Source: Muribaculaceae bacterium
GTDB taxonomy: Bacteria > Bacteroidota > Bacteroidia > Bacteroidales > Muribaculaceae
Length of the DNA: 64,000 nt
Reading direction: 5' to 3'
Assembly: GCA_022509165.1 (NCBI GenBank)
Contig: JAFLTT010000002.1
Span: forward strand, 62,001-126,000
In this document: positions 9,129-17,691 of the stretch, in pieces
Layout: every line of letters begins with the position of its first letter
Position numbering within the stretch: the stretch's first letter is position 1
The notes under the pieces: generated by a model
Seen by the model: only the letters and a program-made list of their open reading frames with translations
Databases searched by the model: none
Told to the model about the DNA's origin: nothing
Made by a program: the position numbers and the translations under genes

Positions 9129-10419
9129 AAAGACAGCTGATGAGGCCGTGGGTCTCATTGAGAGCGGAGATCATGTATATATCCAGGGCAGCACATCGAT
9201 ACCCGAGGTATTGGTAGAGGCCTTGGCTAAAAGAGGAGATGAATTAAGGGATGTCACCATCTATTCCGGTTTTGCAGTAGGAAAGAAGGAGGCTCCATTC
9301 TGCAAACCCGAATTCAAAGATAGTTTTCTGGTAGACAGTTTCTTTGTAAATAATTCAGTGAGGAGATGGATTGCAGAAGGATATGGGAGCACCACACCTT
9401 GTTTCCTTGGGGAGGTGCCCGGATTGATGCGCGACGGCACATGGCGGGTGGACGTGGCATTGATTAACTGTAGCTTGCCTGACAAAGATGGGTACGTGAG
9501 TTTTGGTGTTTCAGCCGATGTGGCCACAGCAGCAGTGGAATGTGCCGACATAGTGATTGCGCAGATAAATCCACACATACCCTTCTCTTACGGCGACAGC
9601 GTGATTCATATGTCACAACTTGCAGCCTGGGTAGAAGTAGATGATCCCCTTGTGGAGGTGCCTACCCCGGTGCCTAATGATCAAGAAATCAAAATTGGTG
9701 GATACATTGCTTCAGAAATCCCCGATGGAGCTACTTTGCAGATAGGAGTAGGAGGTATTCCGAATGCCGTATTAAGCGCCTTAAAAGATCATAAGAACCT
9801 GGGACTTCATACAGAGGCCATGACCGATGGTGTACTGCCTTTAATTGAAAATGGAGTAATCGACAACACACAAAAGAAAGTGATGCCCGGTAAGTCGGTG
9901 GCTTCTTTGGCCTTAGGTTCGCGCAAACTCTATGACCTGATGAACTATAACCCGGATATGATTTTCAAGGATGTGGCATGGACCAACAATCCCTATGTAA
10001 TAGCACAAAATCCCTCTGTTATGGCCATAAATTCATGTCTGGAAATAGATCTTACAGGACAGATATGTGCCGATTCAATCGGCACGAGAATTTATTCGGG
10101 CATAGGAGGACAACATGATTTCGTGTATGGGGCCTCACTGAGCGAGGGTGGCAAATCTTTTCTTGCCATGCTTTCCACTACTTCTAAAGGTGAAAGCAAA
10201 ATCAAGCCGGTGCTCACGTCCGGGGCAGGGGTGGTGACCACAAGATTTCAGGCAAATTATATAGTGACTGAACACGGAATAGTAAACCTGAGGGGACGAA
10301 ATCTCGCTGAAAGAGCTAAACTTATGATTTCTTTGGCTGCACCACAATTCCGAGAAGAATTGGAAAAGGCAGCATGTGAAAGATTCGGATATAGTTTTAT
10401 GAGACTTAGGGGTAAATAA
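9112..10419 (+). CDS. Acetyl-CoA hydrolase/transferase family (class I CoA-transferase)
   Basis: This 435-residue protein belongs to the 4-hydroxybutyrate/acetate CoA-transferase and acetyl-CoA hydrolase family. It shows the catalytic Glu235 in GLHTEAMTDG (231-240), the glycine loop IGVGGIPNAV (211-220), and SGIGGQHDF further on. In this operon the likely role is release of the arylacetate from arylacetyl-CoA while passing CoA to an acid such as acetate, which would save the thioester energy. That role is inferred from the neighbours. The gene overlaps the aminotransferase by 17 nt and ends at a clear hairpin. Confidence 0.85.
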   Translation: MHTRNKKTADEAVGLIESGDHVYIQGSTSIPEVLVEALAKRGDELRDVTIYSGFAVGKKEAPFCKPEFKDSFLVDSFFVNNSVRRWIAEGYGSTTPCFLGEVPGLMRDGTWRVDVALINCSLPDKDGYVSFGVSADVATAAVECADIVIAQINPHIPFSYGDSVIHMSQLAAWVEVDDPLVEVPTPVPNDQEIKIGGYIASEIPDGATLQIGVGGIPNAVLSALKDHKNLGLHTEAMTDGVLPLIENGVIDNTQKKVMPGKSVASLALGSRKLYDLMNYNPDMIFKDVAWTNNPYVIAQNPSVMAINSCLEIDLTGQICADSIGTRIYSGIGGQHDFVYGASLSEGGKSFLAMLSTTSKGESKIKPVLTSGAGVVTTRFQANYIVTEHGIVNLRGRNLAERAKLMISLAAPQFREELEKAACERFGYSFMRLRGK

Positions 10420-10461
10420 TTTAATCTCCCAAGGATAATTAAACGTATTGAAAAATAGACT

Positions 10462-10485
10462 CGGCACCTAAATCCTTAGGTGCCG
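10462..10485. terminator. Bidirectional terminator between CoA-transferase gene and queE
   Basis: CGGCACCTA (10462-10470) pairs perfectly with TAGGTGCCG (10477-10485) around a short loop that can tighten by one more A-T pair. The site lies between convergent genes, with T-rich sequence on the plus-strand side and A-rich sequence on the other. Confidence 0.85.
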
Positions 10486-10488
10486 TGT

Positions 10489-11088
10489 TTATCTTACACC
10501 GATAAAACGGTGAGTCTGTAGAGAAAGCCGCCATCGAGGATCCTCCAACACTCTTTGGATAGTGCGCCGCAGGTTTTCTTCTCTTTCCTTATTGTCTTCC
10601 ACAAAACATGGCTGTAAGAGCATTACAGTATCTTTATTCACACAGGGCAAAGTAAAATATGGATTAAGATCCTGCCCTGTATCTACTACCTTTAGTTCGT
10701 TGGCATATTGCACTTTTAAGGATGCATCTCCATGAAGACTCATACCCATCTTAGGCGATACTGTGATCCAGTCAATTCCCTTCGGCAATGGTTGTGTACC
10801 ATTGGTTTCAACCGCTATTGGCAATCCGGTTTCGACATGGAGACGGTCAATAAAATCCTGATTTATGAATAATGAGGGTTCACCTCCCGTAAGTACAATT
10901 TGGGCAGAAGGTAAACTTTTAATAGCCTCTATAATCTCATCATCATGCATCAGCCGGCCATCTTCATGAGAGGTATCGCAGAAACCGCATTTAAGGTTGC
11001 AGCCTGAAAACCTCACAAAAACCGAAGGGACACCGGTGTGGCATCCCTCTCCCTGTATGGAATGGAAAATTTCATTAATTTTTTTCAT
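10489..11088 (-). CDS. queE: 7-carboxy-7-deazaguanine synthase (radical SAM)
   Basis: QueE contracts 6-carboxy-tetrahydropterin to 7-carboxy-7-deazaguanine, a SAM-dependent radical step in queuosine precursor synthesis. The protein has 199 residues from ATG at 11088, two nt after queD; a TTG at 11094 is possible but less likely. The radical SAM cluster motif is CNLKCGFC (Cys30, Cys34, Cys37), and the N-terminus has the family signature FHSIQGEG. LTGGEPSL is the SAM-binding GGE motif. It is the last gene of queF-C-D-E. Confidence 0.95.
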   Translation of the reverse strand: MKKINEIFHSIQGEGCHTGVPSVFVRFSGCNLKCGFCDTSHEDGRLMHDDEIIEAIKSLPSAQIVLTGGEPSLFINQDFIDRLHVETGLPIAVETNGTQPLPKGIDWITVSPKMGMSLHGDASLKVQYANELKVVDTGQDLNPYFTLPCVNKDTVMLLQPCFVEDNKEREENLRRTIQRVLEDPRWRLSLQTHRFIGVR

Positions 11089-11090
11089 TC

Positions 11091-11423
11091 TCAATCCTTT
11101 TCATAGGCTGCAGAGTTTCCCTCACTCTCCTGTACTTCGCATCGCCAGCAATTAGGAACATTATCCACAACCCATTTTGCAATGTTTTCCGCAGTGGGAT
11201 TGCAGTGAAGCACATCATTTATCATTGCATGATCGAGTTTGCCCATCACCAGGTCTTTAATATGGGTGAAATCGGTCACCATGCCATCGGAGTTCAGGTC
11301 CCGGGCTTTACATTCCACAGTTATGATCCAGTTGTGACCATGCACCTGGGTGCATTTGCTCTCATAACTGAGTGAGAGTCTGTGGGCTGCGCTAATTTCA
11401 AATCTTTTCTTTACGTAATACAT
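11091..11423 (-). CDS. queD: 6-carboxy-5,6,7,8-tetrahydropterin synthase
   Basis: QueD converts dihydroneopterin triphosphate to 6-carboxy-tetrahydropterin. The 110-residue protein has the PTPS/QueD layout: zinc ligands His14 (SAAHRL) and His29/His31 (VHGHNW), the catalytic Cys24 in SKCTQVHGH, and the KLDHAMIND motif with the Asp-His pair. It sits between queC (9 nt upstream) and queE. The length is near the short end of the family but complete. Confidence 0.95.
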   Translation of the reverse strand: MYYVKKRFEISAAHRLSLSYESKCTQVHGHNWIITVECKARDLNSDGMVTDFTHIKDLVMGKLDHAMINDVLHCNPTAENIAKWVVDNVPNCWRCEVQESEGNSAAYEKD

Positions 11424-11432
11424 ATCTTTTTG

Positions 11433-12095
11433 TCAGGAATGGGACTTATAAGGCACAGGGTCTTCCATGCCTGCTAAATTAAAGGCCTCCTTGCGTTCAC
11501 GGCAGGTGCCACACTCTCCGCAGTGCAATTCTTCTCCACAATAGCATGAATAGGTGTGGGAATAATCTATGCCTAATTCTTTGCCGAGTTTCACTATTTC
11601 TGCCTTAGAGTACATAGTGAAAGGATCGATAAGGGTGACTCGTTCATATGTGCCGGCTTGCATAGCCTCACTTATGGCTTTGGTGAATTCAGGCCTGCAA
11701 TCGGGATATATGGCATGGTCTCCACCATGGTTGGCCATCATCACATGCTTCAATCCTCTGGATTCGGCTATGCCACAAGCTATTGCCAGCATGATACCAT
11801 TGCGGAAGGGCACTACTGTGCTCTTCATATTTTCATTGTCGTAGTCTCCTTTAGGAATCTCTTCCGCACCGGCAAGCAAGCTGCTTTGGAAATATTGGCC
11901 TATAAAATCAAGGGGAATCACCAGATGCTCGATACCAAGTTCACTGCATTGCCACCGGGCACATTCAAGTTCCCGTCCATTATGGTTGGAGCCGTAATTG
12001 AAACTGACGGCAAGTGCTATGCGGTGTTTCTGATAATACAGAAGAGTGGTGCTGTCGACACCTCCGCTGAGAATGATAACGGAATCCTTCTCCAT
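11433..12095 (-). CDS. queC: 7-cyano-7-deazaguanine synthase
   Basis: QueC makes preQ0 from 7-carboxy-7-deazaguanine using ATP and ammonia. From ATG 12095 the protein has 220 residues, opening with the PP-loop SGGVDSTTLL. Near the C-terminus a zinc site is formed by CYCGEELHCGECGTC. The frame stays open upstream to 12182 inside queF, but family proteins begin right before the PP-loop, so 12095 is preferred. That leaves 4 nt after queF. The gene belongs to queF-C-D-E. Confidence 0.95.
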   Translation of the reverse strand: MEKDSVIILSGGVDSTTLLYYQKHRIALAVSFNYGSNHNGRELECARWQCSELGIEHLVIPLDFIGQYFQSSLLAGAEEIPKGDYDNENMKSTVVPFRNGIMLAIACGIAESRGLKHVMMANHGGDHAIYPDCRPEFTKAISEAMQAGTYERVTLIDPFTMYSKAEIVKLGKELGIDYSHTYSCYCGEELHCGECGTCRERKEAFNLAGMEDPVPYKSHS

Positions 12096-12099
12096 TAAT

Positions 12100-12576
12100 T
12101 TATTTTTTTGTGATTGTGTCGAATGCGTTAAAACGACGCCGGAGGCAAAGGTCTTCATGATCGGCATCTCCTGCATTTGCAAAAGGATGTATTGAAATGC
12201 CTCCCCGAGGCATGAAATAACCTTTCACTTCTATATATTTTGGATCCATCAGTTTCTGAAGATCTTTCATGATTATGTTTACAACATCTTCATGAAAATC
12301 ACCATGATTTCGGAAACTGAAGAGATACAACTTAAGACTTTTACTTTCCACCATCCTCTGGCGAGGTATATAACTGATGACAATGTGGCCGAAATCGGGT
12401 TGCCCCGTTTTTGGGCATAGGGTAGTAAATTCCGGGCAATCCAAGGTCACCACATATTCATTCTCGGGGTGCTTGTTTTCAAATGTTTCCAGCAATCCCG
12501 GATCATAGTCGGTGGGATATTTTGTTCCTTGGCTTCCTAAGTGAGAAATGCCTTCCAATTCCTTATCGTTTCTCAT
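12100..12576 (-). CDS. queF: NADPH-dependent 7-cyano-7-deazaguanine reductase
   Basis: QueF reduces the nitrile of preQ0 to preQ1, the base inserted into tRNA by Tgt. The 158-residue unimodular protein has the catalytic Cys54 and Asp61 in [13 protein letters not shown] (51-63), and the substrate motif [20 protein letters not shown] from about residue 77. It is the first gene of the operon and lies 38 nt behind the SPFH gene. A QueF next to queC-D-E indicates tRNA queuosine rather than DNA modification. folE, tgt and queA are not in the window. Confidence 0.95.
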   Translation of the reverse strand: MRNDKELEGISHLGSQGTKYPTDYDPGLLETFENKHPENEYVVTLDCPEFTTLCPKTGQPDFGHIVISYIPRQRMVESKSLKLYLFSFRNHGDFHEDVVNIIMKDLQKLMDPKYIEVKGYFMPRGGISIHPFANAGDADHEDLCLRRRFNAFDTITKK

Positions 12577-12614
12577 TCTAAGCTATTCTTCAAAAACATC
12601 TTTGTTTTCCCCCT

Positions 12615-13553
12615 TTAGATTTCTCCGGTATTTATCACAGGCTGTGAGGGTTCATCGGCACACAGCACCACGAGCAGGTTGCTCACCATGGCTGCTTTTC
12701 TCTCTTCATTGAGTTCTACCACACCATCTTTTTTGAGTTGGTCGAGAGCCATTTTCACCATAGAAACTGCGCCTTCCACGATTTTCTCTCTGGCAGTAAT
12801 GATAGCGGAAGCCTGTTGGCGGCGTAGCATCACTGCTGCAATTTCGGGCGCATAAGCGAGATAATTTATACGTGCTTCCACCACTTCCATACCGGCAATG
12901 GCCAGACGTTCATTTAGTTTTCTTTCGAGGAGTTCGTTGATTTCTTCACCACCTCCACGCAATGTCAGTTCCTGACGGCTGGAATCAGTTTCATCGTATG
13001 CAAACTGTCCGGTGACCTCTCTGAGTGCGGCATCGCTCTGTATCCTCACGAATTTTTCCAGTGCATTGTTGTTGACACCGGTATTGCCGGCTCCCTGGGT
13101 ATCGATATCAAAAACAGCGCGATAGGTATCTTTGATTTTCCATACGAGCACCATTCCGATTAAGACCGGGTTACCAATCTTATCGTTGACTTTGATGGGT
13201 TCGATATCCATATTTCTGATACGTAGAGAGAGTTTCTTACGGTTGAGGAAAGGATTGACCCAATAGTATCCGGTCTGACGGCATGTGCCGCGGTATTTAC
13301 CGAAGAATATCATCACACGGGCCTGATTCGGTTCCTGAACGAAATATCCCACGCAACCCAGTATGAAAACAAGGCCGAACACAGCGTCCAAAGTAACAGC
13401 CAGACCCGGCACCGGGTCCATGAGAACAATACTGGACACTATCAATATGGCGGGAACCAGGATAAAGGTAAAGAATATCATTATAAAGCCGTTGACTACC
13501 AGGCCTTGATATTCATATTCCTTGTTGGAGTCTTGTCTCTTATTTTCTTGCAT
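12615..13553 (-). CDS. SPFH/Band 7 domain membrane protein
   Basis: The protein has 312 residues from ATG 13553. Two hydrophobic segments lie at about 19-43 and 50-71. They are followed by an SPFH (stomatin/prohibitin/flotillin) domain beginning near EPNQARVMIFFGKYRGT and containing NPFLNRKKLSLRIRNMD. The C-terminal third is a helical region rich in Ala, Glu and Arg. SPFH proteins form oligomeric scaffolds at the inner membrane; the specific role is unknown. The start is fixed by a promoter at 13572-13602, which lies inside the longer open frame reaching to 13637. Confidence 0.85.
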   Translation of the reverse strand: MQENKRQDSNKEYEYQGLVVNGFIMIFFTFILVPAILIVSSIVLMDPVPGLAVTLDAVFGLVFILGCVGYFVQEPNQARVMIFFGKYRGTCRQTGYYWVNPFLNRKKLSLRIRNMDIEPIKVNDKIGNPVLIGMVLVWKIKDTYRAVFDIDTQGAGNTGVNNNALEKFVRIQSDAALREVTGQFAYDETDSSRQELTLRGGGEEINELLERKLNERLAIAGMEVVEARINYLAYAPEIAAVMLRRQQASAIITAREKIVEGAVSMVKMALDQLKKDGVVELNEERKAAMVSNLLVVLCADEPSQPVINTGEI

Positions 13554-13571
13554 AGCTACCTTCTTAACATA

Positions 13572-13602
13572 CAAAATTACATATTTCACACTCCATATCC
13601 AA
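13572..13602 (-). promoter_or_regulatory. Promoter of the SPFH gene
   Basis: On the minus strand TTG (13600-13602) is followed after 20 nt by TAATTTTG (13572-13579). This is a full match to the Bacteroidetes promoter. The start of transcription would be near 13565, about 12 nt before ATG 13553. Confidence 0.78.
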
Positions 13603-13675
13603 CTGAAAAGTTTGGAAATGGTATGGTAGAGAATCATGAAAGAAAGAGAGAGTGGATAATTTCACTGTTTTTTTA

Positions 13676-13683
13676 TAAATTTG
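13676..13683 (+). promoter_or_regulatory. -7 box upstream of gmd
   Basis: TAAATTTG matches TAnnTTTG and lies 21 nt before ATG 13705. I see no clear TTG at the expected -33 distance. The box overlaps a possible TTG start codon at 13681, which argues for the ATG at 13705. Confidence 0.6.
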
Positions 13684-13704
13684 GGTGTTAAAAACTGCAT
13701 TGCA

Positions 13705-14796
13705 ATGAAGACAGCTCTTATCACTGGAGTTACCGGCCAAGACGGCTCCTTTCTTTCAGAATTATTAATCGAGAAGGGGTATGAGGTGCATGGCACAATC
13801 AGGAGATCGTCGGTAGATTTCCGAGAGCGAATCGCCCATCTGGAGAGTAATCCCCATTTTCATCTCCATTATGCCGATTTGAGTGATTCAATGTCGATTA
13901 TTCAGGTGCTTAACAAAGTAAAGCCTGATGAGGTATATAATCTTGCTGCGCAAAGCCATGTGCAGGTAAGTTTTGATACGCCGGAATACACGGCAAATGT
14001 GGATGCCACCGGTGTGCTTCGGTTGCTTGAAGGTATTCGTGTTTGTGGATTAGCCGACAAGTGCAGGTTTTATCAGGCTTCTACTTCCGAATTATACGGT
14101 AAAGTGGAAGAGGTGCCACAGAATGAAAAGACTCCTTTTCATCCTTACTCTCCTTATGCCGTAGCAAAGCTTTATGGCTTCTGGATTGTGAAAGAATACC
14201 GGGAAGCGTATAATATGTTCGCTTGTTCGGGAATTCTATTTAATCATGAAAGTGAAAGGAGAGGGGAAACCTTCGTGACACGTAAAATTACATTGGGGGC
14301 TGCCCGTATTGCACAAGGGAAACAGGAAAAGCTCTATCTTGGCAACCTTTCCTCGATGCGCGACTGGGGTTATGCCCGTGATTACGTGGAATGTATGTGG
14401 CTTATTCTACAGCAAGAAAAGCCTGATGACTATGTGATAGCCACGGGAGAGCAACACTCAGTGAGGGAATTCTGCCTTCTCGCTTTCAAACATGCCGGAA
14501 TAGACCTGGTTTTTGAAGGAGAGGGTGCCAATGAAGTAGGTCGTGACGCTAAAACAGGCAAGGTGATAGTAGAAGTTTCGCCCGATTTTTATCGGCCCAC
14601 GGATGTAGTTAACCTTCTTGGCGATGCTTCTAAGGCTAAGCGAGAACTGGGTTGGGACCCATTGAAAAAAACTTCTTTTGAACAATTGGTGAAACTTATG
14701 GTGGAAGCCGACATGGCAAAAGTGGCTATAGAAAAAGCCGGCGACCATGTGGCAAGAAATCTTGCAGAGTATCTGGAGAAAGGTATTGTGAAGTAA
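13705..14796 (+). CDS. gmd: GDP-mannose 4,6-dehydratase
   Basis: Gmd converts GDP-D-mannose to GDP-4-keto-6-deoxymannose, the precursor of GDP-L-fucose and other 6-deoxyhexoses. The 363-residue protein has the NADP-binding motif [14 protein letters not shown] near the N-terminus, [10 protein letters not shown] with the catalytic Thr-Ser, [13 protein letters not shown] with the Tyr/Lys pair, and [18 protein letters not shown], which is diagnostic for this family. The usual partner, GDP-fucose synthetase, is not adjacent; a mannose-1-phosphate guanylyltransferase follows instead. Confidence 0.96.
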   Translation: MKTALITGVTGQDGSFLSELLIEKGYEVHGTIRRSSVDFRERIAHLESNPHFHLHYADLSDSMSIIQVLNKVKPDEVYNLAAQSHVQVSFDTPEYTANVDATGVLRLLEGIRVCGLADKCRFYQASTSELYGKVEEVPQNEKTPFHPYSPYAVAKLYGFWIVKEYREAYNMFACSGILFNHESERRGETFVTRKITLGAARIAQGKQEKLYLGNLSSMRDWGYARDYVECMWLILQQEKPDDYVIATGEQHSVREFCLLAFKHAGIDLVFEGEGANEVGRDAKTGKVIVEVSPDFYRPTDVVNLLGDASKAKRELGWDPLKKTSFEQLVKLMVEADMAKVAIEKAGDHVARNLAEYLEKGIVK

Positions 14797-14849
14797 CAGA
14801 GTACCTTTACTTGAAGCTTTAAAAAGATTGTAAGAAATTCAGAGTAACG

Positions 14850-14863
14850 TTTTGTATACAAAA
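14850..14863. promoter_or_regulatory. Perfect 14-bp palindrome upstream of the mannose-1-phosphate guanylyltransferase gene
   Basis: TTTTGTATACAAAA is a perfect palindrome in the 78-nt gap between gmd and the next gene, 12 nt before its GTG start. It could be an operator for a dimeric regulator; no regulator is known here. Confidence 0.35.
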
Positions 14864-14874
14864 AATTAATCAAA

Positions 14875-16224
14875 GTGCAGATAATTTTACTTTCCGGAGG
14901 ATCAGGAACTCGTCTGTGGCCTTTATCCAACGATGCCCGGTCAAAACAGTTCCTCAGAGTACTTCCTAAGGAGGGAAGCCCGGAAACTGAGTCAATGGTT
15001 CAGCGAGTAACACGTCAAATCAATGAATCGGGTATTAATGCAGATATAACGGTGGCTACCAGTCTTGCGCAGAAAGATTCTGTCACCTCTCAGTTGGGCG
15101 ACCGGGTAAATATCGTTACCGAGCCTTCGAGGCGTCATACCTTCCCGGCCATTTGTCTTGCTTGTGAATATCTTGCAAAGGTAAAGGGATGCAATGAAGA
15201 TGAAACAGTGATTGTAATGCCATGTGATCCCTTTACAGGAAAAGGATATTACCGGGCAATCGAATTAATGGCTGAATCTATACAAAATTCAGAATGTAAG
15301 TTGGCGTTGATGGGTGTCAAGCCTACTTATCCCTCTGCAAAGTATGGATATATACTTCCTGAGAAGCCCTTAAATGAAGAAGAAGGACAGCTGCTTAAAG
15401 TAGTTAAATTTACAGAAAAGCCATCAGTAAGTGAGGCCGAAAGGCTCATTTCAGAAGGTGCGTTGTGGAATGCAGGAGTCTTTGCTTTCAAACTGGGATA
15501 TCTCCTGTCGATGTCTGCCCGGTATCAGCAGCATGACAGTTATGAGGAATATGTGAAGAATTATGAAAGTTATCCTTCCACAAGTTTTGACTACGAAGTG
15601 GCAGAGAAGGAAAAGTCGGAAGGGGTGGTACCATTCAACGGTTACTGGAAAGACCTTGGGACCTGGAATACTCTTACCGATGAATTGAAAATCACTGAGT
15701 ATGGTAATGTCACTACCGATGGTACGGCTTCGAATACACATATCTTCAATGAACTCAATATACCCATACTGGTACTTGGCACTGAAAATCTTGTTATTGC
15801 GGCATCACCCGACGGAATTATAGTATCGGAAAAATCAAAAAGTGAAAATGTAAAGCACTATGCTTCACACTTGAAGAGTCGCCCTATGTATGAGGAGCGT
15901 CGTTGGGGCACATATAAAGTGATTGACCATGTAGAGTTTCCCGATAAATTTAGTGCCTTGACTAAACAGCTGACTCTTAATCCGGGCGCCAGCATCTCTT
16001 ATCAGCGACATTCGTGCCGTGATGAGGTATGGACATTCATTGACGGGGAAGGAGAGATTGTGCTTGACGGTGAAAGGAAACCGGTGAAACGTGGTGATGT
16101 CATAAATATACCGAAGGGACAGATGCACGCTCTTCGCGCCATCACGTCCCTTACGTTTATTGAAGTTCAACACGGTTCAAACCTCATCGAAGAAGACATA
16201 GAACGTTTCCCCTTCGAATGGTAA
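14875..16224 (+). CDS. manC: Mannose-1-phosphate guanylyltransferase with C-terminal cupin
   Basis: This enzyme makes GDP-mannose from mannose-1-phosphate and GTP, supplying substrate to Gmd. The 449-residue protein has the nucleotidyltransferase signature GGSGTRLWPLSNDARSKQF near the N-terminus, FTEKPS and NAGVFAFK in the middle, and a C-terminal mannose-6-phosphate isomerase-type cupin (GASISYQRHSCRDEVWT, then PKGQMHALRA). The domain order fits the bifunctional ManC/AlgA type. A GTG start is used because there is no earlier in-frame ATG that keeps the N-terminal motif. The gene ends 7 nt from the convergent ugd with no terminator visible. Confidence 0.92.
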   Translation: MQIILLSGGSGTRLWPLSNDARSKQFLRVLPKEGSPETESMVQRVTRQINESGINADITVATSLAQKDSVTSQLGDRVNIVTEPSRRHTFPAICLACEYLAKVKGCNEDETVIVMPCDPFTGKGYYRAIELMAESIQNSECKLALMGVKPTYPSAKYGYILPEKPLNEEEGQLLKVVKFTEKPSVSEAERLISEGALWNAGVFAFKLGYLLSMSARYQQHDSYEEYVKNYESYPSTSFDYEVAEKEKSEGVVPFNGYWKDLGTWNTLTDELKITEYGNVTTDGTASNTHIFNELNIPILVLGTENLVIAASPDGIIVSEKSKSENVKHYASHLKSRPMYEERRWGTYKVIDHVEFPDKFSALTKQLTLNPGASISYQRHSCRDEVWTFIDGEGEIVLDGERKPVKRGDVINIPKGQMHALRAITSLTFIEVQHGSNLIEEDIERFPFEW

Positions 16225-16231
16225 GAATGTT

Positions 16232-17548
16232 TTAATCTCTTCCGTATAGATCCCGGGTATAAATTTTATCAGATACATCTGAAAGTTCTTCATTAGAGCG
16301 ATTAGCCAATATGGCGTCGCTCTCTTTTTTGAACTTTTCGAGATCATTTACCACAAGACTTCCAAAGAAAGTGCTTCCATCTTCAAGTGTAGGTTCATAA
16401 ATAATCACTTTTGCACCTTTGGCTTTGATTCTCTTCATTACCCCCTGAATGGAACTCTGCCGGAAGTTGTCGGAATTGGTTTTCATAGTGAGACGATACA
16501 CTCCTATGGTAGCAGGTTTCTCCTGTTCCTTGGCATAAGAAGTAGATTCAGTGTATCCATACCATCCGGCCATCTTGAGAATCTGGTCGGCGATGAAATC
16601 TTTTCTGGTCCTGTTGCTCTCTACGATTGCACTCATCATGTTCTGCGGGATATCGGCATAATTTGCCAGAAGTTGCTTAGTGTCTTTGGGCAGACAATAG
16701 CCTCCGTACCCGAAAGATGGATTGTTGTAATGAGTGCCAATACGCGGGTCGAGACCTATTCCTTCTATTATTGCCTTTGTATCCAGACCTTTTATCTCTG
16801 AATAAGTGTCGAGCTCATTGAAATAGCTCACTCTAAGAGCCAGGTAAGTATTGGCAAAGAGTTTTACGGCCTCAGCCTCCTTCAGACCCATCAGCAGCAC
16901 AGGAATATCTTCCTTGAGAGCGCCTTCTTTAAGAAGTTTAGCGAAAGTTTCTGCTCCTTTCTGAAGGTAATCCAGGTCTGCAATGGTATTGATAGCTTTA
17001 TTTTCTAAAGAAAATTCCGGTTTGTCTATGACTTTTGGAATTCCTATTATAATGCGTGAAGGATAGAGATTGTCGTACAGCGCTTTGCTTTCACGCAAGA
17101 ACTCCGGAGAGAATAAAAGGTTAAGTCTCTTTACTCCTTGTTCGTAATATTTTACATATATATTCCGGCAGAAGCCTACGGGTATTGTTGACTTAATCAC
17201 TATAATCGCCTTGGGGTTTATTCTCACCACTGTGTCGATTACAGCCTCTACGCTTGAAGTATCGAAATAGTTCTTGTCCGGGTCATAGTTAGTAGGAGTG
17301 GCCACTATTACAAAATCTGCATCTTTATATGCAGTTTCTGCATCAAGGGTTGCCCTCAGATTAAGGTCTTTCTCGGCAAGATATTTTTCGATATAATCAT
17401 CTTTAATAGGGCTGATACCCATGTTCACCATTTCCACTTTCTCAGGTACCACGTCCACGGCTGTCACTTTATTATGTTGAGCCAGAAGAGTAGCCACCGA
17501 CAGGCCCACATATCCCGTGCCTGCTACTGCGATATTATATCCCTTCAT
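16232..17548 (-). CDS. ugd: UDP-glucose 6-dehydrogenase
   Basis: Ugd oxidises UDP-glucose to UDP-glucuronate with two NAD+, for capsule or LPS sugars. The 438-residue protein has the Rossmann motif [16 protein letters not shown] near the N-terminus and the catalytic Cys at about residue 285 in [23 protein letters not shown] and STIPVGFC are conserved family motifs. A C-terminal UDP-binding region completes the protein. It is monocistronic, with its own promoter box at 17587-17594. Some members act on other UDP sugars; UDP-glucose is the most likely substrate. Confidence 0.92.
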   Translation of the reverse strand: MKGYNIAVAGTGYVGLSVATLLAQHNKVTAVDVVPEKVEMVNMGISPIKDDYIEKYLAEKDLNLRATLDAETAYKDADFVIVATPTNYDPDKNYFDTSSVEAVIDTVVRINPKAIIVIKSTIPVGFCRNIYVKYYEQGVKRLNLLFSPEFLRESKALYDNLYPSRIIIGIPKVIDKPEFSLENKAINTIADLDYLQKGAETFAKLLKEGALKEDIPVLLMGLKEAEAVKLFANTYLALRVSYFNELDTYSEIKGLDTKAIIEGIGLDPRIGTHYNNPSFGYGGYCLPKDTKQLLANYADIPQNMMSAIVESNRTRKDFIADQILKMAGWYGYTESTSYAKEQEKPATIGVYRLTMKTNSDNFRQSSIQGVMKRIKAKGAKVIIYEPTLEDGSTFFGSLVVNDLEKFKKESDAILANRSNEELSDVSDKIYTRDLYGRD

Positions 17549-17586
17549 GATTTATCCCTTCTAAATATTGTTGATTGATCGCAATT

Positions 17587-17594
17587 CAAATATA
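17587..17594 (-). promoter_or_regulatory. -7 box upstream of ugd
   Basis: The minus strand reads TATATTTG, a perfect TAnnTTTG match, 38 nt before the ugd start codon. A -33 TTG is not seen at the normal distance. Confidence 0.55.
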
Positions 17595-17612
17595 ATAGTG
17601 AAATGAATTAAA

Positions 17613-17642
17613 AAAGTCTTCGAAATCTGTTCCAAAGACTTT
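17613..17642 (-). terminator. Possible terminator downstream of the zinc-ribbon gene
   Basis: AAAGTCTT (17613-17620) pairs with AAGACTTT (17635-17642) around a 14-nt loop. On the minus strand the hairpin is followed by a run of T. The stem is A/T-rich, so the call is tentative. Confidence 0.45.
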
Positions 17643-17691
17643 ATAGATGCCCGGCATTTTACAAGGTTGTATGTCGGGGGAGTATTTTAGT

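Noticed and set aside
12096-12182. In-frame extension of queC into queF.
   Set aside because: QueC proteins begin just before the PP-loop, so the ATG at 12095 is preferred.
12577-12614. Possible preQ1 riboswitch before queF.
   Set aside because: Only 38 nt lie upstream and no H-type pseudoknot signature is visible.
13554-13637. In-frame extension upstream of the SPFH gene start.
   Set aside because: It overlaps a perfect promoter at 13572-13602, so it is unlikely to be translated.
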